64,000 bases of DNA from a virus, in IMG/VR virus record IMGVR_UViG_3300010883_000007, positions 1 to 64,000 of that record; one strand, 5' to 3'. Shown piece after piece: positions 34,807 to 44,100 of this stretch. Position numbers and translations under genes: made by a program. The notes beneath the pieces are model-generated. The model was not told the origin of the DNA. It saw nothing but the letters and a program-made list of their open reading frames with translations, and made no database searches. How positions within the stretch are numbered: the stretch's first letter is position 1; each line of letters opens with the position of its first letter.

Positions 34807-35241
34807 TTAACCAACTCCATCAAAACCCTCTGAACCTGTGAGGTTCAGAAATGATCCCTTAGCAATATTTGTGATTCCTGCAATCAGTGAGAAATTAGTT
34901 GCTGCTCCGCTAGCCTTGATCCAGAGCTTGTCGCACTTGATCTCCAAGCGACCTGTCTCAGTTTTACCGGTGAGCGTGAAGAAGTTCTCTGTCTCTGCAC
35001 CGTTAAGACCATTCTGTGTAAAGCCAAAGCTTAGGGTCTGCGTTGCGTGATTATTTCTAAGCACAATAAACCGAGTAACTCTAGGGAACTCAATTAGCTG
35101 GACCGCTGTACTACACAGCGATGATGTGACAAACGGAAGGCAGGAACCCTGATACTCCGAAACAGAACCGTGGTGAGTAGGCGCCCATCCGGAGCCGCCG
35201 GCGCCAACATCGGATCGATCACCTGAATAATAATTTGCCAT
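34807..35241 (-). CDS. Putative head decoration or small virion protein
   Basis: The 144-residue protein looks mainly beta: 'TAVQLIEFPRVTRFIVLRNN', 'ATQTLSFGFTQNG', 'RLEIKCDKLWIKASGA', 'NFSLIAGITNI'. It ends with Gly-rich residues. This is the size and style of capsid decoration or small surface proteins, but I cannot name a family. The ribosome site is very strong (GGGAGGAGTAGGAGG before ATG 35241), suggesting an abundant product. It follows the protease gene by six bases. Confidence 0.6.
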   Translation of the reverse strand: MANYYSGDRSDVGAGGSGWAPTHHGSVSEYQGSCLPFVTSSLCSTAVQLIEFPRVTRFIVLRNNHATQTLSFGFTQNGLNGAETENFFTLTGKTETGRLEIKCDKLWIKASGAATNFSLIAGITNIAKGSFLNLTGSEGFDGVG

Positions 35242-35247
35242 TTCCTC

Positions 35248-35862
35248 CTACTCCTCCCACTGCAGTATGTCGTTGAATATTCTATCAATTCTATCAGACT
35301 TGGTAAAGTGGAACTTCAGATCGTGCTCGTTAACGATACGACCCTCCTTCATCATGAATGCCCCGGGAGTGGAAGGCTCGGACACAAAATCCCAGCATAT
35401 CAGCTGAAAGTCGTCCTGAACTACATCGTGGTCGCCCTCAGGCTTCGTCGAGCCAACGCCGCGACTTGAGATACCCAGTGTTATGCCTGACTCAACCAGG
35501 CTCTGCAGAATCTTTCCGCTTGGGGTGTCTAGAAGCTCGACGGATCCGAACACCACATCGCCTTCCATGTGGGCCTCGCGCACAATATGTGACGCGTTCT
35601 TAAGCTCCACAACGCTCGACTCTGGATGGTCACACTCTCCCAAAGCACGATTTTCTTGAATGAACTTCTGATAGTTCCTGACCTCACGTTCCAATATAGG
35701 AAGGGGATATAGCCTACCATTCTGGTTGAGAGTTCCTGCCTTCTGCAGAACACCCTTGAGAATGATCTTGCCGGCATTGGCACCCCTCGACTCTGTTATC
35801 ATCTCCTGGGTGTACTTGAACGGTACCCACTCAGTGAGTAGTTTTAGTTTTGTATTACTCAT
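35248..35862 (-). CDS. Prohead protease (gp21-like, U9/S77-type)
   Basis: A 204-residue serine protease that matures the prohead by cutting scaffold and capsid proteins. 'NGRLYPLPILEREVRNY' (residues 48-64), 'LGECDHPESS' with the catalytic His79, and 'GITLGISSRGVGS' with the nucleophile in the Ser132-Ser133 pair match T4 gp21 family motifs. 'DFVSEPSTPGAFM' follows, as is usual in the family. ATG 35862 has GGAGGG and overlaps the end of the upstream gene by eight bases. Length matches T4 gp21 (about 212 residues). Confidence 0.9.
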   Translation of the reverse strand: MSNTKLKLLTEWVPFKYTQEMITESRGANAGKIILKGVLQKAGTLNQNGRLYPLPILEREVRNYQKFIQENRALGECDHPESSVVELKNASHIVREAHMEGDVVFGSVELLDTPSGKILQSLVESGITLGISSRGVGSTKPEGDHDVVQDDFQLICWDFVSEPSTPGAFMMKEGRIVNEHDLKFHFTKSDRIDRIFNDILQWEE

Positions 35863-36703
35863 CTTCGCCCTCCATTATCTCATGCCCCAGTTGAGCCAGG
35901 ACCAGGAATCGAGAGATGCCTGTGTCAGACATCTCGTTTAGATCTAGGGTAGTTATTTTTTCCCTAACCTCAGGAATTTTCGCTAGAAGTATCTTATTAC
36001 TACACTCGCGCGCGTAGCTACTGAGTCCTCTTAGAAGCTCATCCTTTTGACGCGTTAGCATGCCTCTCACGATATCGTCCCGGCCGGGTGACTTCGAAAA
36101 TGCATACTCCTGGATAATCTCCTTCTGGGCACTGGTTAACGACCTTCCGTACTTTTGATTGAACTTGTCTGTCATTATCTTCACAGTAAGGGGATTAACA
36201 CCTGGTGTCTTGAGCTCGTCAATTGATCTTGTGGGGTTATCTGTTAACAGCCACTCATGAATCTTTCTCTCATAGTCAATCACTCGGCCCAGACGGAGGT
36301 CGGCTCGCCAGTCATTAAGTAGTGTCTGGATTGTTGCGTACGTTCGGTATCCCTCAACTCGTGTCTTGTAAAAGTTCTTATCGTTCAGTGTGTGATTGAT
36401 ATCCCTTACAAGCGCTGCCTTTTCCTGCCGAAGTTTAAGCGCGTCGTGGTCCTTCGCAGCTTCCTTTGCTTCAGTGAGGATTCGTGTTGCTAGGGACTCA
36501 GAGGGAACAGTGGTTTTCACTAGTGCATTAAACAGCCTAAATTCTCGATAGAGTTGACTGTCTCGATCGAAATGGCGGCGAAGAATGCCCATTATCTTAT
36601 CAGCTTTCTGAGTGTCTCCTGCAACTAGTGCTTCAGAGACACGTCGCACCAACTGCTCGTATATGATACCAACATTTCTCTTTTTGTTGTGCGTCTTACT
36701 CAT
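35855..36703 (-). CDS. Conserved helical protein between portal and protease genes
   Basis: This 282-residue protein is almost all helical: 'MSKTHNKKRNVGIIYEQLVR', 'LFNALVKTTVPSESLATRIL', 'LNDWRADLRLGRVIDYERKI', 'KEIIQEYAFS'. I associate this type with the portal-protease interval of other T4-like marine phages, but no function is known to me. ATG 36703 lies inside the end of the portal gene (eight-base overlap, AAGGAG upstream), so it is translated with the portal. It may assist in portal or core assembly. Confidence 0.65.
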   Translation of the reverse strand: MSKTHNKKRNVGIIYEQLVRRVSEALVAGDTQKADKIMGILRRHFDRDSQLYREFRLFNALVKTTVPSESLATRILTEAKEAAKDHDALKLRQEKAALVRDINHTLNDKNFYKTRVEGYRTYATIQTLLNDWRADLRLGRVIDYERKIHEWLLTDNPTRSIDELKTPGVNPLTVKIMTDKFNQKYGRSLTSAQKEIIQEYAFSKSPGRDDIVRGMLTRQKDELLRGLSSYARECSNKILLAKIPEVREKITTLDLNEMSDTGISRFLVLAQLGHEIMEGEDE

Positions 36704-38744
36704 CGTCTCCTTGACTCCTTAGCTCTTCTATATCAACTTCGACGGTCTCTTCAGGATCCTCGTGTGGTATTACACCCTCTGCTTCTGTAAGTATTCCCGC
36801 GCGGTCAATACCTATTGCGCTTTGAAACTTACCTAGTATCGCCGACATCTCCCGGGTCATTTTAGTACGCTGCTCAATTTTTTTATCTAGGAAATCGTCG
36901 ATAAACTCATTCTTTGGAAGCAACCCCTCGCCGAACGGGTTTTTGAGAAAGTCATCATCGAAAGGCTTATTGGACGTGTCCTGTCTGCGTCCTGAGCGTC
37001 CAGAAGATGTCATCTTCCCAAAGTCAGGCATGTGGGTACTTTCCGGGCCTGAGGTTACCTTTCGACTCTTGGTGATGGGCTCATTGAAAATATTGCGTAT
37101 CTGATTCTGGGCCTTTGCGGGTGCCTCGAGATCCTTAATGGAGAAACTCAGATTTATCTCATCATCCTCATCCTGTTCATCATCCTCATCCTCATCCTCA
37201 TCCTGTTCTCCAGTGCCAGGAAGCGCTGTCAGTAGCTGGCCCTCGGGCTGGTCTGCTGCGAAGAGGCCTCCGGCATCCTCGCCTCCGGCATCCTCGCCTC
37301 CGGTGTCCTCGCCTCCGGGTGGAGCTCCCGCTGATGCTGCCTCTGCTCCGCCGGCTTCGACCTCCGCGTCTTCTTTAGCGTCAGCAATCTTCTCCTCGAC
37401 GAGGTTCTCAATCTCTGTTGGAGTTAGCTCTAGAATATTCTTGCGAATCCATGATCGGCTAACCAAGCCCTCCGGCGCTGTGCCGGCGATCTCAAACCTT
37501 GATCGAATAAGCTCTAACTTCTGCTGCTGTGCGATTGACGATGGATTAGAGAGCTTTATCTGGAAGTCGACAAGGTCTTCCCCCTCGTATCCGTGAGCAT
37601 ACAGGTGGATCACAGCTAGCTTATTGAGCTCCGAGATGATTGTCTTCTGTATCCGGTGAATCGTACGAGAGAATCTTATATCTTCTTGAGCAAGCGTCGC
37701 CTTAGCACCTACATCCTCATCATATCCAAGATATGCTCTAGGGATCTTGAGGGCAGCGAAAAGCTTCTTCTGAATGTACTCTACATCCTCAATTGCGGCG
37801 GTGTTTGAACCTCCAGCCAGAGTGTCGATTTTTGTTCCTGACTCTCCCCCTCGTACGGGAAGAAAATAGTCCTCATCCACACTAAGGGGATTGTACCTCA
37901 GGTCGACTTTGCCCGTATCCTTGTCAATTATCTGATTCCTCTTGAGGGCAGTCTTTGCCTGCTCGAGGTAGTTCGCAACATCCTCAGGTGGAACATTTCC
38001 CACGTCGATATAGAAGACACGCCGTTCCGGGGCGCGAATCACCCTGTACACCAGCATCGCGTCCTCTATGAGGATTAGCTGGCGCCAAATCCGCCGCGCG
38101 GCTTCAAGGACCGACGAACCGTATGGTAGGAAGGTGTCATTACCCAGAAGACGGAAGTGAGTAAGCTGCCAGTTCTCTAGGATCTGATTTCCCTGTGTTA
38201 TCCATCGAAAGCGCACAGCAGCGGGGTCGTTGGGATCAAAGCCTTCCTCTCGTTCAATCTCATTAATTGATATGGGAAAGGCATTGATGACTCCGAATTC
38301 AGGTGAGATATCGTTAAAGAGAAAGAAGTCCCCATATTTGCAGAGGTTTCTAACCCACATCGACAGGTTAAACTCGATGTTCAGAGTCTCATAGAAAAGG
38401 GCATCGAGAATTTCCTGTATCTTTCTGTTCTCAGAGTAAACGTGTAGAACTTGTCCCTTTGCGTCTGGGGAACACGACTCCTCAGAGTAGATATCGAGGG
38501 CTGCAGCAATCTCGGGAGTCGACTCCATCTCACTGAAATCGGCGTACCTCGACATTCGATCGAATGCACCGTACGATGATATCGTGCTGTTATAGACATC
38601 ACTGTGAGCACGCTTGAAGACCTCCAGCGCGGTGGAGGTGTGGGGCGTTGTCTGCTTGAATCCCTTGACCCTTCGCTTAATGATCGGTCCGGATCGAAAA
38701 AGCTTTGTGAGCCTAACGAAGAGATTTGTATTCTTTCCAGCCAT
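36696..38744 (-). CDS. Portal protein (gp20-like) with acidic C-terminal repeats
   Basis: The 682-residue portal subunit. T4 gp20 family blocks are visible: 'MESTPEIAAALDIYSEESCS', 'MWVRNLCKYGDFFLF', 'INAFPISINEIEREEG', 'LTHFRLLGNDTFLPYGSSVL', 'RAPERRVFYIDVGN', 'IPRAYLGYDEDVGAKATLAQ'. It forms the ring at the head vertex for DNA packaging. The C-terminal 220 residues are unlike T4: GGEDA-type repeats, a run of Glu/Asp residues ('EDEDEDDEQDEDDE'), then a polar tail. The start is ATG 38744; a CTACTTA sequence lies 21 bases upstream. The terminase gene is just upstream. Confidence 0.9.
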   Translation of the reverse strand: MAGKNTNLFVRLTKLFRSGPIIKRRVKGFKQTTPHTSTALEVFKRAHSDVYNSTISSYGAFDRMSRYADFSEMESTPEIAAALDIYSEESCSPDAKGQVLHVYSENRKIQEILDALFYETLNIEFNLSMWVRNLCKYGDFFLFNDISPEFGVINAFPISINEIEREEGFDPNDPAAVRFRWITQGNQILENWQLTHFRLLGNDTFLPYGSSVLEAARRIWRQLILIEDAMLVYRVIRAPERRVFYIDVGNVPPEDVANYLEQAKTALKRNQIIDKDTGKVDLRYNPLSVDEDYFLPVRGGESGTKIDTLAGGSNTAAIEDVEYIQKKLFAALKIPRAYLGYDEDVGAKATLAQEDIRFSRTIHRIQKTIISELNKLAVIHLYAHGYEGEDLVDFQIKLSNPSSIAQQQKLELIRSRFEIAGTAPEGLVSRSWIRKNILELTPTEIENLVEEKIADAKEDAEVEAGGAEAASAGAPPGGEDTGGEDAGGEDAGGLFAADQPEGQLLTALPGTGEQDEDEDEDDEQDEDDEINLSFSIKDLEAPAKAQNQIRNIFNEPITKSRKVTSGPESTHMPDFGKMTSSGRSGRRQDTSNKPFDDDFLKNPFGEGLLPKNEFIDDFLDKKIEQRTKMTREMSAILGKFQSAIGIDRAGILTEAEGVIPHEDPEETVEVDIEELRSQGDDE
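37161..37318. repeat. Simple repeats inside the portal gene (acidic run and GGEDA units)
   Basis: 37161-37205 has repeated CATCCT-type triplets encoding a Glu/Asp run. 37264-37318 has three near-perfect 15-base units (CCTCCGGCATCCTCG) encoding GGEDA/GGEDT. Both keep the reading frame and may vary in copy number between relatives. Confidence 0.8.
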
Positions 38745-38800
38745 CTTCTATTACCTTTATTCCCTAAGTAGGATTATATTCATAGAGAAAAATCCTTAAA

Positions 38801-40396
38801 CTAGAGAAGCCAGCCCAGGTCGCCCATGGGATGGTTACTTCCTGAGACAGGCATCTCGCCAATATGAAATGGTTTGAACGGATTAAATGAATTATTTTCC
38901 CAGGGTGTGGGACTGTCCCGCTCCATCTCGCGCGCGTTCACGTCGAACCCATCCAGCATAGCTTTATTCAGATCATACGCGTGTTTACTGTGAACAGGGG
39001 ACGTGTCATATAGCCAGACCCCGATGGCCAGCGACATTATGAGGTCGTCATTTCTTCCCTTCTGGGCTTGGGCCTTGTTCCCCCTCCAGATAAATGTCTT
39101 AGCCTCTTCATAGAGTCTGGATGAGTATGATCGAATCTCTCTATTCCTCACCACCTGCTCGAGCTTAGTCAGGATCTGATTTCTAGTGTGTCCGGAAGTT
39201 GTGAACCCTATCTTGTAAAGATCAGGCTCCCCCAACCCGTACATCGCAGAGAACTTGTCCTTCTCGTTCTTGTAATATAGATTACTGTACTCTAGCTCTC
39301 GAAGCTTCATGACAACAGCATAACCGTATGTGTTATTCTCCGGACAAAGAAGCGCATTATTATACCGCTTGCCGGCCTCCGCGAGGAGAGTCGCGAACTG
39401 ATCAGGTGGAATCTTTCCCTTAAACTCTGCAACAATCTCCGACTCGCCTGTATCAATTACATGAAACGCGCTATAATCACCGGAGTCGCCGCGAGAGACA
39501 TCTGCAGAGATAATGTACTGGTGGTCACTGAGACTATATTTCCAAACCCAGACACCCATGCTGGGACCCCAACGCTCTATAGGTGTTCGAATCGATGACC
39601 CCAACCACTCAATATCCTCATTGTTGAGGACAGTATCACCGGATGCTGCAAAATCGCACAGAAGTTCCTGAGCTATCTGTTTCTTGCTTAGATTTCGACA
39701 CTCATTCGAGAACCACTCATGATCTCGTTCTGGGTGCACATCCCATGGCAGTCTGGTGGGATAAAACTTATTCTCACCTGCTGTAGCATTTATCCAGAGG
39801 TCATGGTACTGTCCACCCACCCCATTAGGTGTTGATAGAATTATGGCCCGGCCGCCAGTAGACAACGTGGGATACAAACCCGTAAATAGCTCATCAAAAT
39901 TACGAATGAATGCTGCCTCATCCACAATTAGCAGAGAGAGCGCCTCGGAGCGGCCGGCATCGTCGGAGGTTGGAACTGCCTTGATTATGGATCCGTTGCT
40001 AAACTCCACTGCCTGTTTATTATTACCAATAATTTCTGGGAGGAGCAACCACTTCGGCATGCTTCGAAGGGCCACTTTGACCTTACGAATGAAGTTCTGG
40101 GCCACTGAGAGTTTTGTGGCAATAATCAGAACGTTCTTGTCCTTGTAGTAGACAGCCAACCAGACAGCATACGCGGCGGTCAGGGTCGAGATACCCAACT
40201 GCCTGGACTTTAGAATCACATTAAATCTGTGATTCACAAAGTCATGAAGGCACTCATCCTGAAAAGGGTAGGTGTCGAAATTTATGAGACCGCGGGTCGG
40301 GTGCTGGATCTTGAGATAGCGATTGCTAAAATAAACGGGATCCTTACCACACTTGATAATTTCCTTGATCTGACGCTGCTTTGATATCGGTGCCAT
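38801..40396 (-). CDS. Terminase large subunit (gp17-like)
   Basis: The 531-residue packaging motor has the ATPase domain with the deviant Walker A 'SRQLGIST' (residues 64-71), Walker B 'SLLIVDEA' (154-161) and coupling motif 'LSTPNG' (187-192). The nuclease domain has 'SADVSRGDSGDYSA' (297-310, with the metal-binding Asp) and 'GRNDDLIMSLAIGV' near residue 475. T4 gp17 has Lys where this has Ile in 'LGIST', but the form with Arg at the start, RxxGxS, fits other terminases. It starts at ATG 40396. A clear small terminase subunit is not seen next to it. Confidence 0.92.
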   Translation of the reverse strand: MAPISKQRQIKEIIKCGKDPVYFSNRYLKIQHPTRGLINFDTYPFQDECLHDFVNHRFNVILKSRQLGISTLTAAYAVWLAVYYKDKNVLIIATKLSVAQNFIRKVKVALRSMPKWLLLPEIIGNNKQAVEFSNGSIIKAVPTSDDAGRSEALSLLIVDEAAFIRNFDELFTGLYPTLSTGGRAIILSTPNGVGGQYHDLWINATAGENKFYPTRLPWDVHPERDHEWFSNECRNLSKKQIAQELLCDFAASGDTVLNNEDIEWLGSSIRTPIERWGPSMGVWVWKYSLSDHQYIISADVSRGDSGDYSAFHVIDTGESEIVAEFKGKIPPDQFATLLAEAGKRYNNALLCPENNTYGYAVVMKLRELEYSNLYYKNEKDKFSAMYGLGEPDLYKIGFTTSGHTRNQILTKLEQVVRNREIRSYSSRLYEEAKTFIWRGNKAQAQKGRNDDLIMSLAIGVWLYDTSPVHSKHAYDLNKAMLDGFDVNAREMERDSPTPWENNSFNPFKPFHIGEMPVSGSNHPMGDLGWLL

Positions 40397-40405
40397 TGTC
40401 CTGAT

Positions 40406-40786
40406 CTAGTTAAGAATCTGTAACCAGTGATCACGTCTGTAGTAAGCCACTCGACGAGGAGAGTGTACAGTTCCCGATACCATCTCGACGTTGTCTCTAC
40501 TATTGATCTCTTTTACCTTAAGGGCCTCGCCGGTGATATCCTTAAAAGCCGCTTTAACCTCTTTTAACTTGTCACCTAAAAGTTGCACAGACTCCTGTGT
40601 AACCCTATCTACCTGTAGTCTCAAACTTTGCTCCTCTGCGAAGTGGACAACAGCTACAAACTTAAGGACGAGCATATCGCCGTTCATGCTGTGGGTTATC
40701 GAAGTTGCACCTGATGGGCTTCCTTCGCGACCGAATGTGTTTGTCAGAACACTTCCAATTGCTTCAACGTGTTTCGCGCTTAACAT
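40406..40786 (-). CDS. Conserved protein upstream of the large terminase, function unknown
   Basis: 126 residues: an N-terminal helix ('MLSAKHVEAIGSVLTNTFG'), a beta strand pair ('MLVLKFVAVVHFAEE'), a long helix ('GDKLKEVKAAFKDITGE') and a C-terminal 'HSPRRVAYYRRDHWLQI'. It occupies the slot of the small terminase (T4 gp16), but the sequence does not look like gp16 to me. The ribosome site is good (CGGAGG before ATG 40786) and an ATATTTAG motif lies 27 bases upstream. A packaging or DNA-metabolism role is only inferred. Confidence 0.6.
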   Translation of the reverse strand: MLSAKHVEAIGSVLTNTFGREGSPSGATSITHSMNGDMLVLKFVAVVHFAEEQSLRLQVDRVTQESVQLLGDKLKEVKAAFKDITGEALKVKEINSRDNVEMVSGTVHSPRRVAYYRRDHWLQILN

Positions 40787-40804
40787 AGTTGCCTCCGTTG
40801 CTAG

Positions 40805-41101
40805 TCACTTTACTAAATATGACGGATGATCACTGAGATCTCGTCGTCGGTTGATAATTTCTTTCTCAGAGGGTCGCCAGCCAGTATTCCATCGACCCAT
40901 ATTGGGCTGGACGAAGTGCAACTCACAGTCCCGGCAGCACTCAACCCTATAATATGCCCTTACGTCATCTGTATCTCTCAATGCTAACTCACACACAGGA
41001 CAATCAAGGGGTACCCAATCGGTGTCTGCGTCGGCCTCGGCGATAAGAAACCCCTGATCGTGAACTCTGGTCCTTGACTCACTCACAGATAACCACAGCA
41101 T
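40805..41101 (-). CDS. Small zinc-ribbon protein
   Basis: About 98 residues from ATG 41101, which has GGGAG five bases upstream. GTG 41082, overlapping the previous stop, is an alternative. A CPVC pair and a CCRDC group spaced about 24 residues apart form a zinc ribbon. The C-terminal 'RPSEKEIINRRRDLSDHP' is basic. Its start lies inside the end of the gp47-gp46 fusion gene, so the two are translationally coupled. It may bind DNA or act as a recombination accessory, but the family is not recognised. Confidence 0.6.
   Translation of the reverse strand: MLWLSVSESRTRVHDQGFLIAEADADTDWVPLDCPVCELALRDTDDVRAYYRVECCRDCELHFVQPNMGRWNTGWRPSEKEIINRRRDLSDHPSYLVK
40813..40820 (-). promoter_or_regulatory. 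ATATTTAG motif in the end of the zinc-ribbon gene
   Basis: Exact coding-strand ATATTTAG, 27 bases before ATG 40786. It overlaps the last codons (SYLVK) of the upstream gene. The spacing matches the intergenic copies and it would start the packaging/head transcript. Confidence 0.4.
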
Positions 41102-44100
41102 TCTTCTCCCGCTGGGAGATCTCAATTATATTGTCTACAGCATCCTTCACAGCATCAACATGTGATATTACCAGAATGTGCTTAAACCAGCGTCGGAGAG
41201 AATCGAGCAGTCGAGTACACGCCTCAATATTCATCTCATCTAGAGCACCAAATCCCTCGTCGATGATGAGGAGATCTGTCTTGGGGAGGGAGCTAACATT
41301 AATAAGGGCTACACGGATTGCGAGGGATGCCATCATCTTCTCCATACCACTGGCACACTCAATAACTCTGCGTGAGTCGCCGTAATCAATGTAGATATCC
41401 ATGTCGTTCGTTCCGGCTTCAGCCTCAAGTTCCACAGTGAAGCCCACAACGCCTTGGAGAATCTTTGAGATCTCCTTATTAATCGAGGGGAGCTGAGATG
41501 CCATTATCTGAAGGGGAATGCCCTTCTTGGAAACAGCCCCCAGGAGGAGCTCGTACATCTTCCACTGTTCAACCAACTCACTGTATTTCTCCTTGTCCTT
41601 CTTATGGAGGGCCATCTCCGCGTCGAGATGGCCGATGGATTCAGTGAGCTTAATGCGTTGCGCGTCGAAGCCGTTAATCTTGTCGTTGATCGTATCCATT
41701 TCCTGCCGGGCTGCGCTGACCTTTTGGGCCTCAGTGGATGTAGAAACCCGGAGTCGCATGCCTTGGAGTTCTCTATCTGCAGCATCGATCAGATCCTGGA
41801 GAACTTTCTTTCGATTGTTCACCCTCGTCAAGTCAAGTCGCTGGTTGGAGAGTTTCAACACAAGATTGTTCTCACGGGTCAGAATCTTATCGTACCTCTC
41901 GATCTTCTCTGTAAGATTCTCCCTCGTTAAGACCTTCAGCGACTTTCTCGATGCTTTGACCTTGTCCAGCGACTCTGTAACTAAACGATCCTGATTATCT
42001 AGCCGCTTCTTGTTCTCGTGGGATGACTTGATGAACTTACAGGTGGGAAATGTGTCACCACACGGAACTTCTTTAAGCAACTTAATAGATTTCTTCTGGG
42101 TCTTGAGAAGCGTCTTTTCTCTCTCGTGAGTGTGACTCAGTTCTACCAAAACACGCTCGAGATCCTGCTGTGCGTCGCGTCGCTGTCGAAGATCGTCAAT
42201 TGGAAACTGATCCTTCACTGTACCAATCGATTTCAGAGTTGACTCAATTTCCCTAATCTTTCCTAGTGAGGTCTGGGATTTGTCTTCCATCCCGTCCAAC
42301 TGTGTTCTAGAGACTACAAGTCCTGATTCCTTCTGACTCACGTCGTCCTCAGTCACTAAATCTTTGTTAGAATGTGTGGCAAGAGCAACTGTGATCTCCT
42401 GAAGCTGCTTTCGATGACGACTGATATTTTCCTCAATCTCACGACGTTCCTTCGCATTCTTTCGCTTGAGTGTGTGCTTCTCAGCTATAAGTGTATCCCA
42501 GTCTCTATCTGGGACGTTTCCCAGGATACTCTTTAGCTCAGAGGAGTCCTCCTTGGCAAGATTTAGAACATCATCAAATATATTGAGATCGAGAAATTTG
42601 GTGAGAATGGCCTTTCGCTGGGTTGCCTTGTGCCTGATGAAGTTATTCATCTCTCCCTGACTTGCTAGCGATGTCATTAGAAAGTCGTCGGCAGTTCCCA
42701 CAATTTGTCTAAGGGTCTTTTCTGTCTCCCGCCTCTGAGCACCGTTCATGTCGACTATCTGGTTGTCTGCCTCATCGATCTCACTCAAGTTGAGGTGAGT
42801 CACTGCATTCTCGTCTCCTCGGCGGGAGGTCTTTCGAACAGACTGCCTCTCAACGAGGTATCGCTTTCCGTTCGCGGTGAGAAAGACTCTTCCAAGACAG
42901 TATCCCTTTCGCATATTAATAATGTGAAGGTTCTTGACGGGCCCGCGGTCTGTAGTATTGAAGAGGGAATACATCATAGTGCCAGGTATAGATGACTTCC
43001 CAGCACGATTCTTGCCAAAGAGACCGAGAATCCCGCCCAGGGCATCAAAGTTAATGATATTTCCCTTGCCGTACGAGAAAGTATTATCAAACTCCATCCT
43101 CTGTACTGACCACTTGATGTTTCGAACAACATCTGTCTTGGATGCGGGCATCACGTATTTAGCTATCAGCCCTTCCAGTCTTTCCCACTGCTCGTCTGAG
43201 ATATCTATTTCTGAGTAATATTCCCTCATCAGGCGAACATGGGTGTTAACATCTCGGAGATCCTCTGTGAAAAAGTCGCCGGCAGCGGTCTTGATTGTGG
43301 ACACGTCAATAGTATGATCATGCTTAAAGACTATCTCTGTGGCATGCTTCTGATTCTTGAGTGCACTGTGGAGGTGCTTTATCTCTGCCTGGGAGATCTG
43401 ACTGTCTGTGCGAACCCTAAACCTTGATAGATTGGGATGTGCCATGGCGCGCGAGACTGTGTCTTTTACATTTCCCGCCCAATCGATCGTGACAAATGGG
43501 CACGAGTGAGGAATCTCGTAGAAGGTGCTGGTGAATGTATCCTTATCCTCAATCTCCCAGAAGAGAAATCCCTTGCCTGGGTCCTCACCATAATTCTGCT
43601 GAATTGTCGATCCGGGATAGGCCACTCGCTTCTCATCGTCCAGATACTGCAGCTTGTGAATGTCGCCCAGGAAGGCAAAATCAAAGTCATCAAAGAATTC
43701 CAGGTCGACGTCACCCTCAATATCCCAATTAATATCGGTTGTTGATCCCTGAACACCTCCGTGGAAGGTGGCTATATTAATCTCACCTGGGACTGGCTTC
43801 ACGTCTGGCCATGTTTCCTCATCAAAACACGAGAAAACACACCAGTTATAGCCTGGAACACCAGTGGGATAAGCCCCGGAGGTCTTATAGAGGTGGAGAT
43901 TGGGATTATCCAGAGCATTAATAATGGGTGATATCGCATCCTGTCGGTGCTTATTCATTATCAGACCATCGTGGTTTCCCAAGATTATGTGGGTCGGAGC
44001 AATGTCCGCCATCTCTGAGAACCACCACGAGAGACAGTCTATTACCTCCGGCGAGATACCCTGTGTCTTGGAGTGAACAATGTCCCCTCCCACAAAGATG

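Noticed and set aside
31343-36792. TAAGTAT at 31343 and 36785
   Set aside because: Both are inside genes and encode ILTE in the scaffold and portal proteins; they are far from any start.
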